A stretch of 64,000 nt of DNA from the NCBI RefSeq assembly GCF_022458985.1, contig NC_061781.1, forward strand, positions 12,613,501-12,677,500, read 5' to 3'. Both the position numbers and the translations under genes were made by a program. The notes below the pieces were generated by a model. It worked only from the letters and a program-made list of their open reading frames with translations, made no database searches and was not told the origin of the DNA. Origin of the DNA: Mugil cephalus. Its lineage: Eukaryota; Chordata; Actinopteri; Mugiliformes; Mugilidae. This document shows positions 54,790 through 63,394 of the stretch, piece by piece. Within the stretch, counting starts at the first letter, position 1. Every line of letters begins with the position of its first letter.

Positions 54790-56494
54790 TCAATCACCAT
54801 TGTCACCTGCAGAGAGGAGCAGAAAGGAAACAAAGGTTTTACTGTGAGGTACATCTCCAGTGTTATATGCCAGCAGCAGCTCTGAAATAATTCCCGGAGG
54901 TTAGTTCAGGATACTGACCACATTTATAAAGTCTGTTGATTTTCAGCTTGTCAATGTTACTGAGACTTGATCTCTGGCCCAGCTTTATGTCCTTGCTGTT
55001 TTTAGCAATGATGGTCGGTTCCCCATCCTGAGAGTAGGCGTACCTAAACATATAAACATAATAAATTAAAATACCTGAATTAATTTCATATTATATAATG
55101 TAATATAATAAAAGTTGTTACTCACATCCCAAAGTGCATGATTGAGCCGTAGTCATATGGCAGGTCCAGACCGTCAGACCTGAACTTCTCAAAGTTCCTC
55201 AATCGATCTGTGGAGAACAAAATGTTATTATTTGTATTTGGTGTAAAGCATTTTAAACATTTGCTTCCATAACTGGTGCAGAAATACAGTTGAAAATATT
55301 ATACAATTTACCATTTACGGAGATACCACTACATAATGCATCCACCTTCCCACCCCCTTTGAAATTACCTCTCCAAATGTTGGGCCACATGATGGTGACA
55401 TAGTTGTCCCTGTCAAATCGGGACTGCTCGTGCACAAAGCCGAGGGTGTGCATGAATTCATGGGAAATCACTCCAACCTGAAGACAGTGAGGGCTCTGGA
55501 GAGACACGGTCTGCCCTCCACCACGCGAACCAAGGTAGGACCAGCACCTGGATTACCACACACCCACACAGAGGGCACATCATTAGAAAGACTTCAAGTC
55601 GTGAGTTAAGAGCAGGATCATAGAGGAGGAAAGAAGTCTTATCCATTTCACTTCTCCTCTTTTTGCAAAATTGCTACATTGTGGAATCACAATTTCTCAC
55701 CCAGACTTTGGCTGGATGTCGATGAAGTCTCTCTGGTGGGTCCGTGGAACAAACCGCACACAGGTACCCTGCTCTACATTTTCCATAGCTTTCTTTATCA
55801 CCCTGGTTTCGATTTCAGCTGTTCATTTGTTAAAACAAAGTGACCAGTCAATGTATTAATCACTGAACACAAAGTTAATAAATCTCAAAAAGTATCAGAC
55901 TGTAATGTAATTTGTTTGCACCCAAGACACTGAAACAACATACAGTATTCAGGCGAGAGTCTATATGCAACATAGACATGTCCGTCCACTGATTTAGACC
56001 AAGGGCAGCTCCGGGCAAAGCAGACTTTGGAGCGTCTTCCAGCAGAAACAGCAATGTCTCCCTCTCTGAGACTGGTAGTGCCATCTATGATTTGCGAAGC
56101 TGACACAGAGATTAAATCATTCAAGCCAAGACATTTCTACATAATATTATGTATACTGTAAAAGAAAACATACCTTGTAACTCATTCGTTTTAATGATTT
56201 CATCCATTGCCGTTCCATAATTGTGCTCTTCACGCTCTTGAAAAGGAGAGTTAGTCTGTTTTTTTACTGCAGTCACACTAACATTTAGATTAAATCCAAA
56301 TCATACTTACCTCGATAGCCGATGGGACCCCATTTTGGGCTCAAGAAAAACTTCTGCAAAAAAAAACAAACTTGTTAGCAGTTCTGTTCATTTACTCCAC
56401 AGTATCAATGCAATCCATATCCTACAGTGTGCATGTTTACCTGGGCATGCACAGCTGAGAGACAAGCCATGCACAGGAGGATAATCCACTGCAT
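54790..56494 (-). CDS. Six-cysteine astacin metalloprotease 2, Met-turn Tyr replaced by Phe, 9 exons
   Basis: Secreted M12A astacin. Exons: 56494-56441, 56353-56311, 56236-56174, 56099-55944, 55818-55701, 55547-55369, 55207-55126, 55043-54919, 54806-54790; total 837 nt, 278 residues. Signal peptide 1-17 (MQWIILLCMACLSAVHA). The propeptide has REGD at 65-68, where the Asp would cap the zinc. The zinc motif HEFMHTLGFVHE at 174-185 is complete. The Met-turn reads SIMHFG at 226-231: residue 230 is Phe where astacins have the zinc-liganding Tyr, which supports transition-state binding. Cysteines are at 80, 85, 125, 146, 166 and 273. Exons 5, 6, 7 and 8 match gene 1 exactly in length (118, 179, 82, 125 nt), so this is a tandem duplicate. 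It is probably still a protease but weaker, or has a changed role (inference). Confidence 0.93.
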
Positions 56495-56552
56495 CTTTGC
56501 CAGTCAGATATGCCTGTCCAAAGACTCGAATTGACCAACAGAAACAGCAAGC

Positions 56553-56558
56553 TTTATA
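56553..56558 (-). promoter_or_regulatory. TATA box of astacin gene 2
   Basis: TATAAA on the minus strand (ACCTATAAAGCTT), 59 bp upstream of the start codon, leaving room for a 5' UTR of about 30 nt. Confidence 0.65.
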
Positions 56559-56948
56559 GGTGTTCCAGTCACTGTCCTGAGATAATAGCCATGATTATCT
56601 CAGCTAAATTACACAGTGACAGTTATCTGTTTGTGAGTGAGTTTAATCCCCTAATTAGTTTGATACTTTCATAAACAACATCTCTGGCAGTAGCATAATG
56701 TAGAGTCTCACTGTGCATAATAACAGCTCGACTACAATGACTAGTTTTAAATTAAACCGTCTTAATGTTTGGCACAGGTTTGCTACAATTTTAAGCTTTA
56801 GATGTGGTGTACATTTACCTGAAGTGCTGTTTTCTTTTAACTGGAAGTAAGCTCATGTGTACTTCTCGTGCAGTGCTGCGTTGCTAATTTTAGATGACAC
56901 AAAGCATTCTTGCAACCCACGTTTTAGGATATTGGTCTAGTCGAAAAG

Positions 56949-56955
56949 AAAAAAA
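56949..56955 (-). terminator. RNA polymerase III terminator of tRNA-Lys
   Basis: A run of seven T on the minus strand, 7 nt past the tRNA 3' end, with a backup TTTT just beyond. Confidence 0.85.
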
Positions 56956-56962
56956 GAACTGT

Positions 56963-57035
56963 CGCCCGAACAGGGACTTGAACCCTGGACCCTCAGATTA
57001 AAAGTCTGATGCTCTACCGACTGAGCTATCCGGGC
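56963..57035 (-). tRNA. tRNA-Lys (anticodon TTT)
   Basis: A 73-nt cloverleaf on the minus strand. The acceptor stem GCCCGGA pairs with TTCGGGC, the D-arm has box A (TAGCTCAGTCGG), and the anticodon stem TCAGA/TCTGA encloses CTTTTAA with TTT. The T-arm has box B (GGTTCAAGTCC). Discriminator G, no CCA encoded, no intron. It matches the vertebrate tRNA-Lys-TTT consensus throughout, so it looks functional. It lies between astacin gene 2 and the divergently transcribed coiled-coil gene. Confidence 0.96.
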
Positions 57036-57096
57036 TCTGGGCACCCTTTCTGGGAGGGCTTTTTTAAGGACGCCCATGTCATTACACTGTTGGAAA

Positions 57097-60000
57097 ATGG
57101 ACGTTTTGGCAGTGGTAAAAAAAGACGTAGCAAAAAGGCTTAAAACGGAACAATTTGCTAACGTAACGTTGATAGCAAACAGAAGAGGGCAGCAATATGT
57201 CAATGAAACGTCAAAACCACAAAGAAGAATTTCAAAATCAGGTTTTCTGGCCACATGTTCCTTACGCAACACAGCATGTCTACGGTATGTTTAACTTACT
57301 TGTTACGTTAGCTAACTGCTGCTGTAAGCTAAATCTGATTCATTTACGTTACAGTTAAATAAATGCATGAATTGGAAAAGGCTGCTATGTTCCCTCCCTA
57401 ACTTTAGTTTGACGTTTTGTTTTGTTTTTTGTATCACGCTGGCTAAATGTGTACATGTGGTTGACTTGAAGGAGCAGGTAAAAGAGCTGCAGCATGATAT
57501 CCAGAGGACCGCACGTAAACTGGAGGACGTCCAGCGGAAGCGACTGCGCGCAGAGGAAGAGATCATTTTCATGTAAGACCTTTTGAGACTTGAATTTAAT
57601 CAATTCATTTATTATTCATTTTTAATTGCTAAATTATATGCTCACTACACAGTAAAAGCAGCATACCCAAACTAACACTGTAAGAATTGATCTTAAAGTG
57701 TCTATATGGGTCCACACCTCAGAGTGTTGGTACCTTTACACTAAGTTAGTGTAAATTTGACTCTTCTTGTAGTTAAATTGAACACAAACCAGTGTTTTCA
57801 AACTTGCAGTACAAACATTAGCTCATGCAACAGTAACGCACATTGTAGCGTTAGCACCACTTTAGCACGCTAGCTAGCAACTACGAACCATTAGCATCAT
57901 CTTATCGCGTTTTATGGAAACATTTATTTTCAAACTTGCACCACAAATATTAGAACACGCAACAATTAGGCACAATGTATGCATTGGCTGCTCCACAACC
58001 TGCCAGCCATGTCTTACGGTTGAACCAGCTCCGACAAAAACTCCGTTTGTAACATTTACCTTCACCTTGTTTTGCTGTGAAATGTTAATTTCTAGCTTGT
58101 CGGGTCCTAGCTCCTAAACGAGATTTTTTTTTCTCCGTCGTCCGCCTCGCAAAATGGTACATTAATAATGATTTCACCGAATTTGGTGGAAGCTGCTCTT
58201 GAACTCGGGTTGTCGCCGCCATCGCTCTTCGTCGTCGCACCTATTTTTCCCCCGTAGCGTAGGACAGAGTCTGGGAGTCGCACCACGAAAAAAAACTACG
58301 ACGTCGATAGGCCAATTATTCGTAATTTCCCCCTAGCAACCATAACCGGATTGGCTGTTTAGCTCTGCCGAGCGCCTCCTGAGCGAATGATACACTGTCA
58401 GTGGAAATTCACTGTTTAATGAGTGTCAGTTGGTGGAAATGTTGTTCAAATTATTTAAATTGCATGTAGGCACACACACTATTAAGTTCAACTCACATTA
58501 ATCTAAAAAAAAAAAAAAAGAAAAAAACTATTTTTTCCCCTCAACAGTTGGTGGGGCACAGCCCCAGCGCCCCCTATGGGCCAGCCGCTATGTACGTAGC
58601 GTTAGCACCACTTTAGCACGCTAGCTAGCAACTCCGAACCATTAGCATCATCTTATCACGTTTTATATCTATGGTTAGTTAAGTGCATGACTCGTCTCAC
58701 TCAACCAAAACGTCAAGCCAAACGTACCGTTTACTGACGTTACTCACTTTCTATGTTACATGTGACACTTCCTTGGGTTTCACGGTGACATCACACCGTC
58801 TTAACGGCGCCATCTTTAGGACCGTCAGTCACTCCAGTAGAAGTAGCTGTCAATATGCCGTCTATCTGCTGTGCGGTCGGCTGCAATAGAGCCAAGCATA
58901 GACACTAACATTAAAAATGTCTATGGAGCTAAGGCTAAAAATACAGGACTTACGTTTTACAATATCCCCAAACACATTGAAAGACGACAGAGGTGGGCCG
59001 CTGCCATTAAAAGGCCATTTAGGGCCTAGCGCCACCATCCGGTCCCGGAGAAAAATGTTCAGTCAAACGGAAAATGCGCATCTTTCACCTTCCGAAAAAC
59101 AACAGTAATAAAAGAAAATTGGTATTTTGGGTTTTGATACCTACCTAATTCCCATTGAAATGCTAATTCCCCTTCAATCTGCCTTAAATTTGCCAAATTT
59201 GTCCTTTGCTGACATATACATTTATCTACTACTTTACGAGTTTTCTGGCCGATTAAAACCAGCACGAACGTGACATTTGATGGCTTGTTTTTGGCTAACT
59301 AACTAGTAATTCAATCTAAATTAAACACAACGAAGTAATCTTAATTATCTGAAACAATACTGAAGCGTTGATTTATCGCGGCTATTTTTATTCTGTGACT
59401 AATACTGCGATTGTTAGCATGCTAACGCTTGGCTACGCACTTAAACATAACTCACCTGAGATGAAGTGCTCAGCAGAGTCAGGAGTGTTCTGTGGGAGTC
59501 CAGTCATCCCTTTTAATGGCAGCGATCCACCTCTGTCTTCTTTCATTGTTTTTGGGGATATTGTAAAACATAAGTCCTGTATTTTTAGCCTTTGACAGCG
59601 TACTTCTAGTTTCTGATGGTCCTAAAGATGGCGCCGTTGAGACGGGGTGACGTCAGCGTGAAACCGTTTAACACCAAGAAAACATCTCTTCTCAATTTGC
59701 TGCGTATGGTTCCTGAAGAAATATTTGAATCATTGGCATGGTCCAAGGACATTGAACTTTAATCATTCACCTCACTCATGAAAGCAAAAGCACCATTGAT
59801 TATTTAAACCCATGAGTATCAGAGTATCTTCAATGGGAATACAAATACCACCTGGAATTAATTAAACTTATTAAATGAAGCATAAAAAAGCTGAAAGCTG
59901 AAGCCGAACACAGCTAAAATAAAGACAGTGTTGTAAAAAATAACTCACAAGTTAAAGTTAATTTGTGAGTGACTTTAGTGCAAGTTGCCAGCTACATGCT

Positions 60001-60662
60001 AGTTCATACAAATGTAAACACATAGTCAACGTTTGGCTTGGACGCCTTGTAAAAAGTATATTGTTTTGCCCTTAAAGGAGGGTTTTTGGCTCAACTTAAA
60101 TCAGCTACAGAATCGATACTGACGTCCAAAAGTCAAGCTTGTTAAGTTTAGTTCTTAAATATATTAAATGAGCTCTGGTCTTTGTTGTAGTACCAGGGAG
60201 GCTAAGCGGAGAGTGGATCTAATGTGGGAAAAAAGTGGGGTTGTTGATGCGTTACAACAGCTGGGTCATCTGTTGGAAGAGGAAGCACATCTCTCTGAAG
60301 AACTGAACGACCAAGGCTCTGCTGATAGGTATTGCGCAATGCTATGTTTTAAAGATAAATAAGATCTATATGCACAAATCTGCATTCTGTATTCATTATC
60401 TTTCAACCATCAAATAAGTAGTTTACAGGAAAGGAAGGAACACGCCACTAATAAGGCCAGAAACCTTGCTGCTGAAGTCCTGGAGGTGAAACAGCTTCTG
60501 GCAGAGGTCAAGGCTCGTAATTCGGCAGGTATGGAGAAATGCTGAGGGATTCTGGGTCCAGGTAAGCCTGTATATCTGAAACAGAGTGTAACATGCTGCC
60601 TTTTTCTGTCAGCAGCACAAGCTTTGATCCCTGAGCCTACCAGAAAGTCTAAAAGGAATTAA
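57097..60662 (+). CDS. Unidentified coiled-coil protein, 5 exons, possible membrane segment
   Basis: Not recognised. Exons: 57097-57284, 57408-57572, 60191-60328, 60422-60528, 60616-60662. They sum to 645 nt, 214 residues, one frame, all GT-AG. Start: ATG with A at -3 and G at +4; an in-frame ATG at 57076 has a poorer context. Residues 1-62 are basic (MDVLAVVKKDVAKRLKTEQF at the start). About 64-80 are hydrophobic (LTFCFVFCITLAKCVHVV), and the rest is charged helix with heptad-like Leu/Val (VKELQHDIQRTARKLEDVQ; LQQLGHLLEEEAHLSEEL; LAAEVLEVKQLLAEVK), ending EPTRKSKRN. Exons 3 to 5 are the firmest. The exon 2 acceptor (CTTTAG|T) was chosen because it alone keeps the frame from exon 1; a later start would remove the hydrophobic stretch. 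The last acceptor is a CAGCAG tandem. Intron 2 (2.6 kb) is full of transposon debris. Confidence 0.7.
57795..57915 (+). repeat. Tandem duplication, unit 1 (A-B)
   Basis: Contains part A (TTTTCAAACTTGCAGTACAA and on to GCACATTGTA) and part B (GCGTTAGCACCACTTTAGCA and on to the CGTTTTAT end). Both parts recur downstream: A at 57926-57979, B at 58597-58668. Confidence 0.85.
57926..58668 (+). repeat. Tandem duplication, unit 2 split by an insertion
   Basis: Part A' (57926-57979) and part B' (58597-58668) together copy the 57795-57915 unit but are separated by about 615 bp. The B parts differ at only a few positions (CTACGAACC versus CTCCGAACC; TTATCGCG versus TTATCACG). Confidence 0.8.
57980..58594. 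mobile_element. Insertion splitting the duplicated unit (MITE- or SINE-like)
   Basis: About 615 bp flanked by ATGTA on both sides (57975-57979 and 58590-58594), a candidate target-site duplication. It ends in GGGGCACAGCCCCAGCGCCC followed by CCTATGGGCCAGCCGCT, and contains an A-rich/T-rich tract near 58506-58540. No coding capacity and no family assigned. Confidence 0.5.
58778..59014 (+). mobile_element. THAP-domain gene fragment, forward arm
   Basis: A degraded N-terminal THAP zinc-finger sequence. ATG at 58855 opens MPSICCAVGCNRAK, the C-x-C start of a THAP domain. After a stop and a frameshift the frame resumes as TGLTFYNIPKHIERRQRWAA, the THAP core with its invariant Pro and Trp. About 75 bp of upstream sequence is shared with the inverted copy. 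Likely a relic of a P-element-like or other THAP-bearing transposon, or of a THAP gene. Confidence 0.7.
59455..59663 (-). mobile_element. THAP-domain gene fragment, inverted arm
   Basis: The reverse complement of 59509-59663 matches the forward arm at 58778-59014, apart from a deletion of roughly 80-90 nt that removes the C-x-C start. The minus-strand frame reads TGLMFYNIPKNNERRQRWIA and continues past the forward arm as DDWTPTEHS, then a broken LCSAHF-like end, typical of the THAP C-terminal half. Stops interrupt it. Confidence 0.7.
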
Positions 60663-60768
60663 ATGAATCGATAAAGCCTTAACATTTGCTTTTTAGACTA
60701 CATGTACACCATTTTTTTTAATTGCATTCAAAACCTACAATGAATTGTGTATATATTTTGCTACAAAT

Positions 60769-60774
60769 AATAAA
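60769..60774 (+). terminator. Polyadenylation signal of the coiled-coil gene
   Basis: AATAAA about 107 nt past the stop codon, in an AT-rich 3' UTR. Confidence 0.75.
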
Positions 60775-61259
60775 ATGTTTGATTTGAACTAAATATCAGT
60801 GATAGTGTGGTGTTGATGAAGGTTTCTGTGAAATATATTTTAAATTTATAAACACAAGTTCATAGGTGGTCCTTAAGGCAAATTACCATAAAATCTAACT
60901 AGATTTTCCCAAAAGAGCTCTGTCTTCACCAATATCCCTGAACAGAAGAGATGCATGATTTAGGTAAGACCAAAGATGAAGCTAGGTTTTACAACAAAAT
61001 GCACTAGTATATGATGATTTAAGGGGCCACACTTCTTAATTAAATGTCCTTAATTAGTGTCATCTGTCAGTGAAAGCCTGTGAAATACTGTTAAACTCAA
61101 GAAGAAGAAAATACACCAATTATGCTCAACTGCAACACTTTTTCTTGGTGAATAATATCTCTGCTATAGTTGACACTGTTCACTATTATTAGTGTATAGC
61201 ATGCAACTATCCAAAAGGATTAAGACAAGCGTCAGTAGTAGAATAAAATGAAAAATGGA

Positions 61260-61848
61260 TAATAAAATCTCTACATTAGTGGCATCCTGGAGTGCAGTGG
61301 CGTCAGTCATTTTGTACAGAATGGTCTGCTGGAACCGTAGCATCACGGAGAGGGAGATGAAGAAGGTCATCAGGAAGTCCAGGTCTCTCCTGGGCTGCTC
61401 TCTGGACTCAGTGAGGGAGGTGGGTGACAGGAGAGTCCTGTCTAAACTGTCATCCATGCTGGGCAATGAGCACCACTCCCAGCAGGGTGACCTGACAGCA
61501 CTGAGGAGCAGGTTCAGTGACAGCCCACTTCACCCTCACTGTTTGAAGGAAAGATTCATGACGTATTTCCTTCCTGCTGCTGTTAGGCTACACAACAAAC
61601 TTAATTCTTAATATGTGGAATATTATTACACCTCAAGGTTTAACACTTACATTATTTACTATGTACTGTGTACAATTTTATACTTTATCGACTTTATGGT
61701 CCATCTGCAATACCTGACAAATATATCTGTGCAATTCAATGCTTTTTGTATGTGTGCATATATATATGTGTATTTTTGTTCTATATTGTTTTATTAATTA
61801 TCTTTCCCATTGTGGGACAAATGGACAAATAAAGGTTTTCTAATTTTA
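61260..61848 (+). mobile_element. 5'-truncated non-LTR retrotransposon (L2/Rex1/CR1-like)
   Basis: An open frame to 61611 encodes the C-terminal end typical of fish LINE reverse transcriptase ORFs: ITEREMKKVIRKSRSLLGCS, DRRVLSKLSSMLGNEHH, LHPHCLKERFMTYFLPAAVR, LHNKLNS, stop. A short AT-rich 3' UTR ends around CCATTGTGGGACAAATGG and AATAAAGGTTTTCT, as in L2-type elements. Catalytic RT motifs are absent, so it is dead on arrival. Family assignment is from recall of typical C-termini. Confidence 0.75.
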
Positions 61849-62845
61849 ATTATTTTAAATCTGCCTAGCTGCTATGCTCATGCATGTGTTCAAGGTTCAC
61901 CTATAGGTTAGGTGTTAAAAGCCAGGATGCCACCGCTTTCAGAAGCAGGCACAGACCCCTTCCCCTTGATGGACCATTGACTGACGCTACGCGCTGAAGT
62001 TGACAGGTGCGACTGACTTTCAGGCTAATACGGATTCGGATTAGTATAAATTACCTGGAAACCCAGAATCAAGTTTATCACCATATATGCTCACATATAC
62101 AGGGGCTTTGCCATGGTGGTTGATGCAATAAACAATTATTAACTGCACAATATGGATAAACTTAAAAGTAGGATTCAGACTTACCCCCAAAAGTTCATTG
62201 TTGTGGAAGTAATATTAAGATATTTAATTTTAGTATGAAAACATCCAAATGTAATTATCCACTAAGCCTTAAGCACCCTTATTCAGTAGTTTTAGTTATT
62301 AATGACAATAATTAAATTAATACCATAGGTAGTGAAAGCAGATAAGGTAGATCTGTATGATTTGAATCTGCAAAACCAAATATTCCAGTTAGAATCATTA
62401 GTTTGAACCAGTTTTAAATGTTTCTGTGTCTAAAACAAACAAATAAAACATTTAGCCTATAATTTTGTTAACGTCCACAAAATTGACATTGGCATTCAAT
62501 TTATCTAAGTCCCACCGATAGCATGACACATACACGATTAACTCTTCCCATATATATATTTTAATAATATAGCTTGCACAAAAAGCCACTTAAGAATTAT
62601 AAACACTTTTAGTAAACACGTTTTATAACAACATATTGTTTATATATATATCAACATCTCTATATAGATATAGATATAGATATATATATAAACCCACACA
62701 CTTTGTCTACTCAGAGCAGATCATATGCAGCAGAACATCTCTGTTTGAAAGTCAACAACGCTGAAACAGTCTATGAACACATGAACGCACGCCCAAAACA
62801 TTTTCATGTGAATTATTTACAGTCTTTTCCAGTCTTATCCGTCAG
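61849..62845. other. Spacer between the LINE and nanos2, including the nanos2 3' UTR
   Basis: AT-rich, no gene seen. An AT-rich microsatellite is at 62641-62692. ATTAAA on the minus strand at 62560-62565 could be the nanos2 polyadenylation signal, about 280 nt past the stop. Confidence 0.55.
62641..62692. repeat. TA / TAGATA microsatellite
   Basis: TATATA runs with a TAGATA-unit centre, inside the probable nanos2 3' UTR. Confidence 0.92.
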
Positions 62846-63334
62846 CTACCAGAACTTGGACCCTGGCAGCATGTTGGGAGCCTCTTGCCGCTGCGCCTGC
62901 GGACAGTAGCGGCGCGTGTGCGCGTCATCCCCAGTGGCTTCGCAGATGGGACAGGTGTATTTCCGGAGGACGGGACAGGTGACTTTCCCGTCCGCTGATC
63001 TGAGCTTGTGTGACCGGTACACCATTGCAGACTCCCCGTTCTGCTTGCAAAAGCGGCAGTAGTCCGAGGAGGTCCCGGTACAGCTGATGTCCGACAGGCT
63101 GCTGACTGAACTGGTCTCAACCGAGCCCTTGGGGTCCTTACGCCGGGATGAGGTCTGGATGCAACTCCAGTTTGCTGCTGGTTCCTTCTTGGGACCCTGG
63201 GTGTCCCCGTGGCCCAACTCTCGCCTGCCACACATCCTCTCCAGTAGTCTGCCCAGGTTCATGTAGTCGTGCCACATGTCGTAGCCGTCCCCATTTGAGA
63301 TGAGCGAACGCTGGAGATTGTCTCGTCCTTGCAT
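62846..63334 (-). CDS. nanos2: Nanos2, germ-cell translational repressor, single exon
   Basis: An RNA-binding protein of germ cells that recruits the CCR4-NOT deadenylase to repress mRNAs. 162 residues, intronless as usual for the family. Residues 18-27 (YDMWHDYMNL) fit the NOT1-interacting motif FxxWxDYxxL. The Nanos zinc finger is complete: C93-x2-C96-x12-H109-x10-C120 and C128-x2-C131-x7-H139-x4-C144. NGESAMVYRSHKLRSADGKV and TGDDAHTRRYCP resemble mammalian NANOS2 more than NANOS1 or 3. The frame is open 32 codons upstream to another ATG at 63430, but a TATA box at 63387-63394 puts transcription start downstream of it, so ATG 63334 is chosen. The middle (about 38-90) is Ser-rich and divergent. 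Confidence 0.92.
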   Translation of the reverse strand: MQGRDNLQRSLISNGDGYDMWHDYMNLGRLLERMCGRRELGHGDTQGPKKEPAANWSCIQTSSRRKDPKGSVETSSVSSLSDISCTGTSSDYCRFCKQNGESAMVYRSHKLRSADGKVTCPVLRKYTCPICEATGDDAHTRRYCPQAQRQEAPNMLPGSKFW

Positions 63335-63386
63335 ACTTGTCGTTTTTGGGCAAAAATCGTGGTGATTTTGTGTTTGGAGCGTGGCA

Positions 63387-63394
63387 TATTTATA
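63387..63394 (-). promoter_or_regulatory. nanos2: TATA box of nanos2
   Basis: TATAAATA on the minus strand, 53 bp before the start codon, predicting a 5' UTR of only about 20-25 nt. Confidence 0.65.

Noticed and set aside
56963..57035. A possible extra base in the anticodon loop of tRNA-Lys
   Set aside because: The continuous minus-strand reading frame across the tRNA fixes its length at 73 nt with a standard 7-nt loop.
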